From NCBI GenBank assembly GCA_003255065.1, contig QAOA01003028.1:649056-713055 (forward strand): a stretch of DNA of 64,000 bases, written 5' to 3'. The first letter of the stretch is position 1. The number at the start of each line of letters is the position of its first letter. Below are positions 11,745 through 24,310 of the stretch, piece by piece. Both the position numbers and the translations under genes were made by a program. This stretch comes from Cercis canadensis. Taxonomy: Eukaryota; Streptophyta; Magnoliopsida; Fabales; Fabaceae. The notes beneath the pieces were generated by a model, which saw only the letters and a program-made list of their open reading frames with translations, was not told where the DNA came from and made no database searches.

Positions 11745-12688
11745 ATTGTAGATTAACAATTTTTCCTTTCCCTCACTTTCTATCAATGTTTTTAAAATTG
11801 GACCGGACTGGCCTGTCTGACCAGTTGGACTGGTGCTCAGTTTAGATACCGCTTCAGTTTATACCTTTGACTTGTTCTATTGGTTGAACCGCCCAGAACT
11901 AGTGAACCGGTTCTGGTTATTAATAACCGACCAGTTCTTTTTTCCTCTCAAAAAATGGTTTGAAGATGTGAAAATTGCCCATGTGCTGATTCAAACTAAC
12001 CACATGGGTGAGTAGGACTTTCGAGAAATGGCAATTACCACCAGACGTTGAGTTGCCTGTCATCTTATCTATTTTTTAATCTTTTATATCTATTTTAATA
12101 CATTGGTTTGAACCTATTACCTCTTGCTCAAAAAAGTTCACAATCCAAACCATTAAGACAACTCGATATCTGTGTCTATTGTTGAACAAAAATTATTTAT
12201 TAACTATTTAGTAGATTTATTTAATATTATATATATTTAAATATGTAAAAATTATAATACATAATCACACAGTACACATATTTTAACTTAAGAAATTTTA
12301 CTAATTTCTTAAAACTTTCACCATTAACCCATTGCTTTATTATTATCCTTAGCTTCTCCTTTTTTTTCCTCATTTTTTATTATTATTATTTAATGCATGT
12401 GTGTCACTAGCTTTAAAACACTTTTCTTTTAAATTATATTTCTTTAAATGTGTCATTAGAATTGTATTTCTTACTTTTCCTTTCTTTCACATGTTTAATC
12501 TGTGGCCTATATTTTGGAAGATGGTTAGAAAGGTGTAGATGTATGGAATGTTGGGAAAAATTAGGAAATGACTAGGCTGTGCTTGAACAAAAGGCAAGGC
12601 CCACATTACCAATAAATTTTCACGGCCTCAAACCCAAACCATTAAACAAGGAATCTGAATAATTCTAGAAAAGTTTCATTTTCTTAAA
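11745..12688. other. Intergenic DNA with a GGTTCAACCGG-type repeat stretch
   Basis: About 11770-11960 is rich in GACCGG, CCGGTTC and AACCGACC words, a composition often seen in plant non-autonomous transposons, but I cannot delimit an element. The remainder is AT-rich and I see no gene. Confidence 0.4.
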
Positions 12689-13057
12689 GAATAAAACCCT
12701 TTTTTAGTCTTTGAAAAATGCAGCTATTGACAAATTCATCCTCCAAAAAATTTCGGTGACAAATTGGTCATTGAATTATTATTCTATCAGACAAATTAAT
12801 CCTCTGGTACTTTAATGAGAAAAGTTCTGGATCCCTGCAGACCCCTTTCTTAAATTTCTTTCACTGATCTTGCCTAGCTATGTTTAAGCCCTCTTGTTCT
12901 CATTTCAAGTCCTCCTTTTCTTTTCACTGATATTGGCTACTGGAAGACTAATTTGTCAGCAGAATAATAATTCAATGACCAATTTGTGACCGAAAATTTT
13001 TGGATGACGAATTTGTCAGTGGTTGTATTTTTTAAGGACTAAAAAAAGGTTTTACTC
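12689..13057. mobile_element. Small MULE-like TIR element (MITE), 369 bp
   Basis: The ends read GAATAAAACCC.. (12689) and ..GGTTTTACTC (13057). Inverted repeats of about 110-120 bp follow, pairing TTTTTTAGTCTTTGAAAAATGCA with its partner near 13030 and ACAAATTGGTCATTGAATTATTATTCT with 12958-12990. The GARTAAAACC terminus is shared with MULE-1 (GAGTAAAACC). No coding capacity and no clear target duplication. Confidence 0.75.
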
Positions 13058-14900
13058 TAAATCTTCCTTTCATTACCTTTTGTATGTTAATGCACGTTAT
13101 ACTGATTCTTTTGTTTGGCCAATAAAATGGGGGTGAAGGGATTGGATTATATAAAAATTGGACTGTGTTATCGCCCTTTAAGTTATTAATGATTGTTGTG
13201 CCCATAAATATATAAACACTACTATATATAATTTCCTCCTTCAATATAATGATGTTATTGGATCCATATATGCCTTTCCTTTCGGATATTAGAAACAATG
13301 AGAGTGACTGCAAATTTATTGCTTCTTATTTGTGCATTAGAATATGAAAGTGATTGTACACATGTATAGTCCGATTCCTTCCAGTCTGTGATCTTTAACC
13401 ATCACAAATTCTTGATCGTTGCATTAATTGTTCCTAATAATTAAGTACTTTTGCAGGCCCTTAAGTAACCCCACTTTCTCTTATTAATTAAGTAAGTTGC
13501 AATAGTATAGCCAAATTATTAGGAAATCCAATCCAACAAGAATTGGGAAAGGACAAGGGAAAAGAAACATTGAGAAGTGCCCACAATTCACGGTCATCTA
13601 TAAGGAATGTTCATCAAGCATTGGCAAAGGATACAGATTAATATTTTCACAAATAATGATATATACATAAAATTTTATAAACTGAATCATATGGTAGAAT
13701 CTAAACCTCCACTTAAATTTTCTTCTGAACTCAAATTTGTTAACATATCGCAATGTGTGGATTGTTGCGACCACAATGATTATGGAAGTATCATTAATAC
13801 TTTATTTCTATTCCTCCTCTCATTGAAAATAATATTACTTGCACATCATTTTTTAAGTAAATTACATAGACCCTACTCCATATATTTGATAAAATTACAA
13901 GAAGATCCTCTCTTGTTTTAGGAGTTTCAAAGGCCTCCTTTTAAATATACTTTTTAAAGAAGTTTCACGTTATGTTAAAGCTACATAGTAGGAGAGGTTT
14001 ATGTTACTCTAAAGTCTAAATTGTAAAGAAGAAACGTTTGTATTATTTTCAAAACAAGAAGGGTGGTCTATATATGTGTAATTTCATCAAACCTGAGTGT
14101 AATTCTCTCTCTCTCTTTACAACTATACACATCAATTTCATGTTAAGATCCAAGTGATCTTCTATAAGATTAAGGTCCCAAATTTAAATTCTCATTCTTT
14201 TATATCTCAAACTCAAAATTGGTCTTATAGCTGGGGATCCATATAGGGGATGAGATTCAAACCTAAGAATCCAATATGTGAGAAATCCATAGATCGATTG
14301 TGCTGTGTGTGCGTTTTAGAAATTAAAGAATATTGAATGAAGCTAATTGAACTTAAAAGGTGGATGCGTGCTCATGGACCCGTAAGTGTTTGTAGTCCTC
14401 TTTGGACTCCCCAATAATCAAGCATTAAATACTCTATTATGAAAGTTTCATGTTTAAATCTCATTATGTAACCTTTTGTGGACAAAAAATGATTTTTTTT
14501 TTAGTTCACTAAAGAGCTAATATGAAAATAGTCTATTTCTTCTTAAAATTTTAACACACTTAGTTTCAATAAAATTTTAGTATATAAGACCTTTACAGTA
14601 AAATATCAATGTTTAAAAGAAGCTTAACTTGAAATCCCTCTTATCAATTTTTTTTTTTGATACTTGTGATTACGATTTTAGATTCAAACACAGAACGCAC
14701 AACCTTTCAATATTGCTTAGTTACAAATTATTTAATATTCCTCCTATCAGTTTGAAGCTTATAAAATACTACCAAAATTATTGAAGAGACACTATTTATA
14801 CTATTGACCGAAATATATACTGTTTGAACAACGCTTACGCCACAGTAGATAAACGTCCAACCTAATTTTCATGAACCCCACATTACCCAAAAAAGATATT
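13058..14900. other. Intergenic DNA upstream of the ABCG gene
   Basis: AT-rich. The small open frames at 13032-13313 (minus) and 13607-13921 (plus) have no recognisable features. I see no RNA gene or defined repeat. Confidence 0.5.
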
Positions 14901-14917
14901 TCTTAATAACCCATTTA

Positions 14918-14927
14918 GCCACGTGTC
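14918..14927 (+). promoter_or_regulatory. G-box/ABRE-like site GCCACGTGTC
   Basis: Contains CACGTG and the ABRE core ACGTGTC about 560 bp upstream of the ABCG start codon. bZIP and bHLH factors bind such sites, and several ABCG genes of this clade are abscisic-acid or stress responsive. The link to this gene is inference from position only. Confidence 0.35.
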
Positions 14928-15265
14928 ATTCTCCCCACCAATAATAAGCCCCCACAGCCTCCCTTCCAGAAAAAGAAGACGTATAGACAAGCGATTAATT
15001 AGCAGTTGGAGTTGTAGGTCACCTCTCCCACACCTCCCTCACCCTCGTAGCAGTAAAAATCCAACACAAAAGTTATCCCAAAAAAGAACCACAGACATTA
15101 CTTAATACCTTGCATAATCCACAGCAACAACTACTCTTTCCCTTTCTTTCAACGTTCTTAATATATGCACAATCATGTACAGCTATAAAATTAACAAACA
15201 TATTCAGTTATAGACCAAGAAACTATAGTGAAAATTCAATCACAATAGTAGTAGTTGGAGCCCAA

Positions 15266-15275
15266 TATATATATA
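15266..15275 (+). promoter_or_regulatory. Candidate TATA box of the ABCG gene
   Basis: TATATATATA within CCCAATATATATATAGAACAC, about 210 bp upstream of the ATG at 15484. Transcription would start near 15300 and leave a leader of about 180 bases. MYB-type words (CCGTTAA twice, CCAACCG) lie in the leader at about 15402-15480, and their significance is unknown. Confidence 0.5.
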
Positions 15276-15483
15276 GAACACAAACCACCAACAAAGTTCA
15301 TTCAAAGAGGAAGCAAGGAACACCTTCACTTCATCTTCCAAAAGAAGTACTTCCCTCGGTTCCAGTTTCCCCCACCTCTTTCTGAAGAGTGCATATCTCA
15401 CGCCGTTAAATCACGGTTGTCCAACCGTATGTTCCTGAAATCAAGAACTCCATAAGCATAACCACGCCGTTAACTAGCCAACG

Positions 15484-17763
15484 ATGTCATCTCGCGTCGT
15501 AGCAGAAAATACATTCCCGTTGGCAGGCACTGATACCACGTCGTACTTCAATCAAATGGATTTTACCGATTTCCCACGCATCACAGCCGCCGAATCACCG
15601 ACGCTCGGGCAACTCCTCAAGCACGTCGGCGATGTACGGAAGGAAGCCACCGGCGACGGCAGCGAAACGCCGCTCCACCACACACTTGACCTCGTCGACG
15701 CCAGTCTTGAGCCTCGGAAAGTTCCTTTCGTGCTCTCTTTCAGTAATCTCACTTACAGCGTGAAGGTTCGCAGGAAAATGAGCTTCTCAGCACTTTTCCC
15801 ACGGCAGAGAAACCGTCTCGGGGCAGCGGCGACGGCATCGGAGACAATCATCGGAGAAAGTTTTTTCACAAGAACCAAGACTTTACTAAACGAAATTTCC
15901 GGCGAAGCTTGCGACGGCGAAATCGTCGCCGTGATGGGAGCCAGTGGTTCAGGGAAATCCACTCTCATTGACGCCTTGGCTAATCGAATTGCGAAAGGGA
16001 GTTTGAAAGGAAGAGTCACTCTAAATGGTGAGAATCTAGAATCGCGACTCTTGAAGGTGATTTCAGCGTACGTAATGCAAGACGATCTTCTCTTCCCAAT
16101 GCTCACCGTGGAAGAGACTCTTATGTTCGCTGCCGAGTTCCGATTACCCCGAACCCTCTCCAAATCCAAGAAAAAACAAAGAGTCCAAGCTCTAATCGAC
16201 CAACTCGGCCTCCGAAACGCCGCAAAAACCGTCATCGGCGATGAGGGCCACCGCGGCGTCTCCGGCGGCGAACGCCGCCGTGTCTCCATCGGCATCGACA
16301 TTATCCACGACCCAATCATCCTCTTCCTCGACGAACCTACCTCCGGGCTCGACTCCACCAGCGCATTCATGGTGGTGAAGGTCTTACAGAGAATCGCCCA
16401 AAGCGGAAGCATTGTGATCATGTCCGTACACCAGCCGAGTTACCGAATCATGGGCCTTCTGGACCGTATGATCTTCTTGTCTAGAGGCCAAACAGTGTTC
16501 AGTGGCTCTCCTATGCAGCTCCCGCTATTTTTCGCGGAATTCGGGCACCCGATACCCGAAAGCGAGAACCGAACCGAGTTCGCGTTGGACCTGATCCGAG
16601 AATTGGAAGGCTCACCGGGTGGAACCAAGAGCTTGGTGGAATTCAACAAGTCATGGCAGAGCATGAAGCACCCTCGGAATGAGAATGACACCGTTGCATC
16701 TTTTCGCGACGGCCATGGAGAACTGTCTTTAAAGGAAGCAATAAGTGCGAGCATTTCAAGAGGGAAATTAGTATCAGGTGCTACAAATGGAACCTCGAGC
16801 CCAGCTTCAATGGTACCAATATTTGCAAACCCATTTTGGGTTGAGATGGCCACGCTTTCGAAGCGTTCTTTTACCAATTCACGCAGAATGCCTGAGCTGT
16901 TTGGGATTCGGTTAGGTGCGGTTTTGGTCACTGGCTTCATTTTGGCCACAATGTTCTGGCAATTAGATAATTCCCCAAAAGGGGTTCAAGAAAGGCTTGG
17001 CTTCTTCGCATTTGCAATGTCCACCACATTCTACACCACAGCGGACGCACTCCCTGTTTTCCTCCAAGAAAGATACATTTTCATGAGAGAAACGGCCTAC
17101 AATGCTTACCGCAGAATCTCCTATCTCGTGTCTCACGCTCTTGTATCGCTACCATACTTAATTATCCTCTCCTTGGCGTTCTCGGCGATCACCTTTTGGG
17201 CTGTGGGCCTCGACGGGGGCCTCTCTGGATTCTTGTTCTATTTCTTGATCATCTTTGCATCCTTTTGGGCTGGGAATTCGTTTGTGACATTTCTCTCCGG
17301 TGTGGTACCTCATGTGATGTTAGGATACACAATTGTGGTGGCAATTTTGGCCTATTTTTTGCTCTTCAGTGGCTTCTTCATCAACCGGGACCGAATTCCG
17401 AGTTACTGGATTTGGTTCCACTACTTGTCCCTTGTGAAGTACCCATATGAAGCTGTTCTGCAGAACGAGTTTGATGACCCAGTGAAATGCTTCGTGAGGG
17501 GAGTGCAGATCTTCGATAACACGCCGCTTGGGGCGGTGCCGGTGGCCATGAAGTTGAAGCTCTTGGAGAGCTTGAGTAACACGTTGGGGATGAAGATCAC
17601 GAGTTCAACGTGTTTGACCACAGGTGCGGATATTTTGCAGCAGAATGGGGTAACGGATTTGACAAAGTGGAACTGTTTGTGGGTAACAGTGGCTTGGGGG
17701 TTCTTGTTTAGGATTCTGTTTTATTTCTCCTTGTTGCTGGGAAGCAAGAACAAGAGGAGGTGA
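15484..17763 (+). CDS. ABCG-type half-transporter (ABCG1/2/6/16/20-like)
   Basis: An uninterrupted 759-residue frame with no intron, usual for this plant ABCG (WBC) clade. The nucleotide-binding domain comes first: Walker [10 protein letters not shown] (152-160), Q-loop Q199, signature VSGGERRR (259-266), Walker B IILFLDEP (278-285), D-loop SGLD (287-290) and H-loop H316. About six membrane segments follow (roughly 474-492, 506-524, 548-574, 580-603, 612-632, 732-752). A cysteine-bearing extracellular loop lies at about 655-730. The N-terminal block [16 protein letters not shown] (39-54) is characteristic of the group that includes Arabidopsis ABCG1, 2, 6, 16 and 20. Those proteins act at the plasma membrane as dimers in export of suberin, cutin or pollen-wall precursors. 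All ATPase residues are present. The start is supported by ACGATG context and family N-terminus. It is more GC-rich than its surroundings and is the only intact cellular gene in the window. The substrate cannot be read from sequence. Confidence 0.97.
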   Translation: MSSRVVAENTFPLAGTDTTSYFNQMDFTDFPRITAAESPTLGQLLKHVGDVRKEATGDGSETPLHHTLDLVDASLEPRKVPFVLSFSNLTYSVKVRRKMSFSALFPRQRNRLGAAATASETIIGESFFTRTKTLLNEISGEACDGEIVAVMGASGSGKSTLIDALANRIAKGSLKGRVTLNGENLESRLLKVISAYVMQDDLLFPMLTVEETLMFAAEFRLPRTLSKSKKKQRVQALIDQLGLRNAAKTVIGDEGHRGVSGGERRRVSIGIDIIHDPIILFLDEPTSGLDSTSAFMVVKVLQRIAQSGSIVIMSVHQPSYRIMGLLDRMIFLSRGQTVFSGSPMQLPLFFAEFGHPIPESENRTEFALDLIRELEGSPGGTKSLVEFNKSWQSMKHPRNENDTVASFRDGHGELSLKEAISASISRGKLVSGATNGTSSPASMVPIFANPFWVEMATLSKRSFTNSRRMPELFGIRLGAVLVTGFILATMFWQLDNSPKGVQERLGFFAFAMSTTFYTTADALPVFLQERYIFMRETAYNAYRRISYLVSHALVSLPYLIILSLAFSAITFWAVGLDGGLSGFLFYFLIIFASFWAGNSFVTFLSGVVPHVMLGYTIVVAILAYFLLFSGFFINRDRIPSYWIWFHYLSLVKYPYEAVLQNEFDDPVKCFVRGVQIFDNTPLGAVPVAMKLKLLESLSNTLGMKITSSTCLTTGADILQQNGVTDLTKWNCLWVTVAWGFLFRILFYFSLLLGSKNKRR

Positions 17764-19007
17764 TCACTCTCATTGTTGGTTTAAATTTGTGGATCTATAA
17801 TTTGTTGGTTTTTTTTAACTACTATTATGTTTCTATTTTTTTTTTTTTTTTTTCTTGTAATTTGTCTGATCGAATTCTGGTACAAACCTGTGATATTCAT
17901 TTCTTTACTTATATGAAAAATTGTTTATGGCACATACATCTCTGTATTGATTTTTCCAAAGCTTTCTTTTGTTTCCTGGTGCACCGCAGCGAAATTGGTG
18001 GGTTCGGCTTTCTTCTTGGCACATTTTGTTTTTTGAAGTTGGTCATTGGCTCTTTGCACACTATTTTCATTTACCTTGAAGTTGTTGACAATTGTAATTA
18101 ATATATGGGAATATTAATATTGTCACGGTTACTATTATTAATGCCACAATCTATTTATTGTAAAAAAATGTTATTTAGACAAAATTACCTTTCACCCAAT
18201 AAAACAAGATTTAGGTCTAATAAGTAATAAATAATTATATCAATTATCTTACATAATCCTATCTTAAATCTATTAGAGCTGGCCAAAATTTTCTCTTGTG
18301 CTAATAGTAACATTTTCCTTTACTGAATATGCCACAAATGCCTCCTATACTCTTGCATGTCTTCCATTAACCAAGCAACTGAAAGTGATCGGTTCTTCTC
18401 CGGTGATTGAAGAATACACATTACCTTCTACCAAAGATATCCACTTAACTGTTTGATAAATTATAAAAGTGGATATTCAATCAATGCATTCTCTTTTTAG
18501 CCTCTTTCAATTTCTTCTTGAACTAACCTGTTATGTTTCAGTTCTTAAACCATCAAATTACTTCTCAAACATGATTTTGCTTCCATCATTTGCTAGTATG
18601 GTAATCAATTATTGGCAGTTAAACCTTTGATTTGACTCAACTTGCTATGCTCCGTTTTGAAGAAACCCAAACTTCAATTAGAGACTGCTCAAACAAAAGG
18701 GCTCAAACAAAAGGAAAATGAGTCCAATAATGATGTTTGATGATACTTATTATGAAAGAGAAGATATGATCCTTTTATTTGATAACGTTGCAAGATCTGC
18801 TAATTTTTTTTCTATTAATAAGAAGCAAAGGAAGTGTATGTTATGGTCAACCAATTATTGTAGGGTACATAATTAAGGGGCAAATTTATCAAATAATAAA
18901 ATTTTAATTAAGTTGTGGCATTAGTCATTTTGGCGGTGGAAATAACCATAGACATGATATTCTAAATATATATAATAAGACAAAACTTAGATGATCCTGT
19001 GTCAAAA
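17764..19007. other. ABCG 3' flank and intergenic DNA
   Basis: A T-rich stretch after the stop (17830-17855) probably belongs to the 3' untranslated region. AATAAA-like words occur farther down (about 18199). The rest is AT-rich with no gene. The sequence changes character at 19008, where the pararetrovirus primer site begins. Confidence 0.5.
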
Positions 19008-19020
19008 TGGTATCAGAGCC
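19008..19020 (+). promoter_or_regulatory. Pararetroviral minus-strand primer site (tRNA-Met)
   Basis: TGGTATCAGAGCC is the sequence complementary to the 3' end of initiator tRNA-Met used by plant pararetroviruses. It marks the viral map origin, and here it is also essentially the left edge of the recognisable provirus. Confidence 0.85.
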
Positions 19021-19094
19021 TGTCGCCTATTAAATTAGGTGGGGGTAATGAGTGTATAGTAACTCTCTCTCTCTCTCTTCAAAAATGACTGTTC

Positions 19095-19560
19095 ATGATG
19101 GCTAGGTGGTTTAGCTACAAAGTCAATAGATATCATGGTTATGGTTTACTAGAAGATCAAGTTTTAATCAAACATTTTAGAAGTCTTCTTCAAGATAAAG
19201 AATTTGTTCAAACTTCAGATCCTTATTACGTACATGTTCTCCAATATCAAGTTGCATTAAGATCTAAAAGAATTTCATACTTAGCTATCTAAGTAACATG
19301 CCAGGATATTATGGTCCATACATAGAAAATCAAAAGCTTGTTTATTTGTACAATAGTAATAGAGTTAATTACCTCAAAAAGACTAGGCCCTCTGATAAAA
19401 GACAAATTAAATATTATCAAAAGGTTGCTAAATATGCTTTTAAGAAGCTTGTTTATCTAGCTGTCTAGTCACTGTTCAAATATTTATTTTAGAAGTTCAC
19501 TAAGTTAGACAAGATCTTTAAAGTCTAAGACTTTGTAAGATATCAAGATTTTAAGAAGAT
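19095..19560 (+). pseudogene. N-terminal viral ORF fragment, function not assigned
   Basis: An open frame begins at 19095 and stops at 19292. Similar lysine/tyrosine-rich coding text continues in other frames to about 19480, with several stops. It precedes the movement-protein domain, where caulimovirids of this group encode the polyprotein N-terminus. I recognise no motif. Confidence 0.45.
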
Positions 19561-19719
19561 TAAGTGTCTTTCTTGACTTAGCGTTGGTCAGTCGGAAAAC
19601 GTGGTTCCAGTAGTAAGTCCTAGGAGAGGCAGTGAAACCGTTGGTCAGCGTGGTGGTCCCAGTGGATTCAAGAGAGATAATTAATTGGATTAGTGTTAAG
19701 ATAGATTACAATTTCTAGG

Positions 19720-20480
19720 ATGATTAGAAGATTGTTGTCTGGTCGATATGAACCTTCTAGTTCAAATATTCAAGAACATGACTATTCAACAGATAATCAA
19801 GATGATAGTAATAGTAGAAAAGTTGTTATTTCAAAGATAGAGCAAAACTTACAAAATTGGACTATTCCGAAGATTCCATCAACAAAAGTTTATCAAAAAG
19901 GTAGTTTTGACATACTTCAAAATTATGTTATTAAAATAGTAGAACAAACAATATGAGTCAAAAAATCAAAAGATATAATCTATCTTCTTTCAGAGGATAT
20001 GATTAGGAAACATAGACAAGAAGGTTTTAAATATCTCCATATAGGATTAGTTCAAATAGTTGTCAAACCTCTTCATAGGCTAGGAATAGATACACATATC
20101 CTAGTGTATGTCTTAGAGATAAAAGAGTAGTAGACTTCAAAGACTCTGTCTTAGGAGTTATTCAATCAAATCTTCATAATGGTCCCTCATATTTAGATTG
20201 TTTTCCAAATTTTACCATGGGATTAAGCCATCCTGAAACTTCAAAATTTCTAGAATTAAAGATCAAATCAAAAAAAGAAAATTTTCTTCTAGGAATAGAA
20301 CACATGACAGTTATATTTAGAGTTTGCTACAAAGTCATAAAAACCAAAATCAATATAGGTTGTATCAAACAATCTCCAAGAGATAAATCTTTACTGCTAG
20401 AGGTCAACATTCAAAATTTTCAGTCAATAACCCCTAAAAGGTTAAGACATGATGAAATTTCATATGTAGATGAATGAAAA
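19720..20480 (+). pseudogene. Viral movement-protein domain, broken
   Basis: The first part (from the ATG at 19720) contains KGSFDILQNYVIK and then, beyond a stop at 19954, HIGLVQIVVKPLHRLGIDTH, typical of caulimovirid 30K-superfamily movement proteins. That superfamily directs cell-to-cell spread through plasmodesmata. A stop at about 20128 and a change of frame follow. The domain resumes in a second frame with the DCFPNFTMGLSH stretch and runs to a stop at 20475. The gene has at least two stops and one frameshift and cannot make a full protein. Confidence 0.8.
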
Positions 20481-22020
20481 TTAGAAGATGTTGTTCCTCC
20501 TAGACCTTAAGAATTTTCAGAATTAAATCATATTATAACATCTCCTTAAGGGAATGTTACTCTTAGGTTTAGATCAAATTCTGTAAGATATGAACCCTCA
20601 ACTCATTATAGTTATGCTAGAAAATCCGTAGATTTCTCTTCCATAAATTCGTCAGGAATAAACTTTAGACCTATAATTTCAAAACTTGTTTATCAAGATA
20701 CTCAAAATTCTGATTCACCAAACATGTTTCCTACTATGTCAGATTTTCAAAGTCAACTTAATGTCATATCATGAGAATTCCAGATAAATAAGGAATATCT
20801 TAGAGCATAATTTATGAAAGATTCTAACAAGGAAAAAAGAGATTGGTATTTCAAAATATTTGATAAGTATACAACAGAAACACTTAGGTTATTTTATTAT
20901 CATGAATTAAATATCATAGAAATCAACATGTCTTTCTTCGATTGTTCGAAGATTATGTTGAAAGACATGACATATTTTATCCTTATTCAAAATCCAAAAA
21001 GATTAATACAAAAACTAGGATAAGTCAAAATTGGAAAATTTTATCAAATACGATTGTTACTGGAGTCCATCCTCCTTTAGAAGATATTACTGTCAAAAAT
21101 ATTCATAATGAAGATGTAGTAGCTTCACCGTTCAAAATGACAAATGGTCCTGACAAGGACAACCCTTCATTAAAAGATATAAAAAATATACAATGTCAAA
21201 ATAATTATATAAATCAAATATTCAATACTATGTCAAATCAAATGACCAGGATTGAGAATAAACTTTCTTCATCTCCTTCTTTAGGTCTTCCTTCTTTAGG
21301 AACTCCTCTTCCTTCCTTAGGTCCATCTTCCGCAGGATTTTCTTTTTCTCCTTCAATCTCTTTCACTAATTCAAAAACTCAACAGCCTATCTATAAGATA
21401 CCAAACTTTTCAAAAATAAAAGATATTAAGTTTGGAAATGAAGAAACTTTAAATCTAATTGTTGAAAGGCTCAATATATTAGAGAAAGAAAAGAAACAAT
21501 CAATCAACATGATCAATAATGAAGAAGAAGAGTTAGCAATCAACAAACTCAAACAAAATTCAAGATTAGGTCATAGAACATATCAAACTAGAAATTATTA
21601 TCCAAGACCCACTCTTCCTAATATTCAATATGAAGAAAGAAATCAATACGTCTATTCAAGCTATGATGGAACTAGTATTTATGAATGGAATATTGATGGT
21701 ATGAGTGAACATGAAATATTGAATCATACGAATGAAATTCTCATGGCAGTATATGCTTTTAGAGTCAAAATTTCTTCAACAGATTTAAGGAACATCCTTA
21801 GAATTATCGTTAGTAGTTTCACAGGACAACTTAGATGTTGGTGGGATAATTATCTCACTAAAGGTCAAAGATCAGAAATAGAGAATTCAATAGATCCTGA
21901 AACTAATAATTCAAACTGTATAAAAATCTTGATCTATGCTATCATTAAACATTTCATAGGTGAACCTCAAAACTTTCAAGAAAAATCCTTAAAAATCTTA
22001 GCCAACTGAAGATGTAGAAA
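20480..22020 (+). pseudogene. Viral polyprotein middle and coat-protein start, broken
   Basis: After several stops (20480-20810) and a frame change between 20814-21023 and 20942, a 355-residue open frame (20942-22009) carries a proline/serine/leucine-rich linker (PSLGLPSLGTPLPSLG), a coiled-coil-like stretch, and a coat-like helical region with the tryptophan pair QLRCWWDNYL. The nearby 'NSNCIKILIYAII' segment resembles the capsid core of caulimovirids and Ty3 gag. The frame ends at 22007-22009 where related text continues after the stop. It is inferred to be the structural part of the virus. Confidence 0.65.
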
Positions 22021-22884
22021 ACTATCAGACTTAAGATGGTATAAGAAAGTATTTTTCTCAAAATTATTCTTAAGAAGTGATTGCAATGTAGCTTATTGGA
22101 AAGAAAAGTTTATCTGTGGACTTCCAAAGCTATTTGCAGAAAAAGTCAAAGAAAGATTAAAAAAATTTAGTACTCAACAAAGATTATCATTAACTCAAGT
22201 TTATGAAACCTCTTTATATGGTCAGTTAGTTAGTGCTATCAATCAAAAAGACATGGTTCAATGCAATGATATAAAATTCAAAAATAAGATTCAAAAAGAT
22301 AGTCATAAGAGAAGATATGAATTAGGTAATATTTTTAATCAAATGGGTTTTGATAGTAAGTTAGTTCCTCCATCTTCAAGAAATAGGAAAAATCATAAAT
22401 CCTTTAAGAAAGAATTTAGGAATAAAAGGTTTAATAATAATAGAAAATATTATGATAAAAATGAATCAAATAAACCTTCAAAAGAATCAAGTAAATCCTC
22501 AAAGAATCAAAATAAATCTCATAGAAGTTCAAAGTCTAAAAGTATTACAAATGTCTAGTTTGTTATAGGTGTGGTCAAATAGGACATTATAAGAATAATT
22601 GTCCAATGAAGAAAAAGATAAATTCATTAAATATTAGAGAAGAACTAAAAGAAGAATTAAGTAAATTATTCATTAATAATGTTTCAGACTCAGAGAATAA
22701 ATCTGAAATAAATTCTTTAGAACAAGATTCTGAAGAAGATCAATTAGAAAATATCTATAAAATTCAAGAAGAATCATCTGTTTCAAAAACATTTGAATCT
22801 GTAACAGATGAACTTTGTGTTCAAAATTGCAAAGATCCAAATTGTACTGAAAATTGCAAGTCAATAAATGTTATTTTATCATAA
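22010..22884 (+). pseudogene. Viral coat-protein C-terminus with zinc knuckle
   Basis: Capsid-like text continues to a lysine/serine-rich tail (22253-22558). A frameshift follows, and the next frame starts with CYRCGQIGHYKNNC (22561-22602), a canonical CX2CX4HX4C RNA-binding knuckle. An acidic, serine-rich tail runs to a stop at 22882. The knuckle residues are all present. A stop/frameshift directly before the knuckle separates it from the basic tail. Confidence 0.8.
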
Positions 22885-23142
22885 GCTAATTTTCTAATAG
22901 ATGTCATAGAAAAGATAGAGGATGATGAAATAAAAAAAGGAATATCTTTTAAAATTAAAAGATATCATAGATAAAGAAAAACCTAGTATACCCGATTCAA
23001 ACCTATAAGTCTTAGTGATATACTTTCAAAAATGAATTCAAAATAGCAGGTACTTTCTGTCAAAGATCTTCAAAATGAAATTAAAGAAGTGAAAGAAGAA
23101 ATTAGACAATTAAAGCAAAATCAAAGTTAAATAGAATTAGAG

Positions 23143-23676
23143 TTGCTTAATTTATTATTAAAGAATTATATAAATAGTCAAGCGTCTAGTCAAAAAGATA
23201 AAGATGAAGATATTGGACAATCTTCAGATCCTCATGAAACTTATTTGAATATAATTAATAAGATTCAAATTCAAAAATGGTATTGTAAAATATCATTAAT
23301 CATAAATGATGAATATCATAGAAATTTCATTGCTCTAGTAGACTCAAGAGCAAATATGAAATGTATTCAAGAAGGATTAATTCCTACTAAATACTATGAA
23401 AAGACTTTAAAGTCTTTATCTGGTGCTAATGATTCAAAACTTCAAATAGATTATAAGTTAACCAAGACTCATATTTGTAATAAAGGAATTTGTTTCAAAA
23501 ATACTTTTATCTTAGTCAAAAATATTTCAACACTAGTCATATTAGGAACCCCTTTCCTTACTCAAATTTATCATTTTCATGTAACACCTCAAGGAATACA
23601 TACTATTCAAGGTGGTAAAGAAATCATATTTAAATTTCTTATCCTGATGATAGACAAAGACGTTAATGAAATTTAA
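23143..23676 (+). pseudogene. Viral aspartic protease region
   Basis: A 177-residue open frame contains ALVDSRANMKCI where a retropepsin would have D-S/T-G-A. The glycine is replaced by arginine, which should inactivate the enzyme. A hydrophobic LVILGTPFL segment downstream fits the second conserved protease block. It lies in the same frame as the zinc knuckle, after stops near 22880-23130. Confidence 0.75.
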
Positions 23677-24310
23677 AATAGTTTAATATCTGTTATCAAT
23701 ATGATAATGAAAAAACAAAAGCAAATTCAGTACTTAAATCAAAAAGTTCATTACAAGAGAATAGAAGAACATATTCAAAATCCTCAGGTAAAAGAAAGAA
23801 TAGAGAAAATTCAAAAGAGGATTGAAAATAAAGTCTATGCAGATCTTTCAAATGCTTTTTGACAAAGAAAAAAGCATATGGTAGAATTACCTTATGAAAA
23901 AGATTTTTATGAAAGAAAGATTCCTACCAAGGCAAGAACAATTCAAATGAATAAAGAATTGTTAGAAATTTGCAAGAAAGAAATTCAAGAGTTGTTAAAC
24001 AAAAAACTCATTAGACCAAGTAAATCTCCTTGGAGTTGTGCAGCTTTTTATGTGAATAAACAAGCTGAACAAGAAAAAAGAGTACCAGGTTAGTTATAAA
24101 TTATAAGGCTCTCAACAAAGTTCTTCAATGAATTAGGTATCCAATACTTTACAAAAAAGATTTGATTAGTCGTCTGTATAATGCATCTGTATTTTCAAAA
24201 TTTGACATTAAATCTGGTTTTTGGTAAATTCAATTTCATGAAAAAGATAGATACAAAACTATTTTTACAATTTCATATAAATTTTCAAATATTAAAGATA
24301 GATACAAACT
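23677..24310 (+). pseudogene. Viral reverse transcriptase N-terminal half, truncated
   Basis: The frame from 23878 has the finger motifs of a caulimovirid reverse transcriptase (ELLNKKLIRPSKSPWSCAAF, then a lysine-rich VNKQAEQ stretch). A frame change at about 24090 leads to INYKALNKVL, and palm motif A FDIKSGFW is at 24202-24225, followed by a stop that replaces a glutamine codon. The catalytic YxDD region and the RNase H domain are not found. After about 24310 the text switches to an unrelated ORF, so a deletion of well over 1 kb is likely here. A short direct repeat (GATAGATACAAA, 24246 and 24297) lies at this breakpoint. Confidence 0.8.

Noticed and set aside
15552-16949. Long minus-strand open frames (up to 222 codons) across the ABCG gene
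   Set aside because: They are antisense shadows of a GC-rich coding region and carry no domain.
18090-18960. Possible inverted repeat (TAATGCCACAA words at both ends)
   Set aside because: Only a short core pairs, with gaps and AT-rich flanks. No target duplication or consistent terminus.
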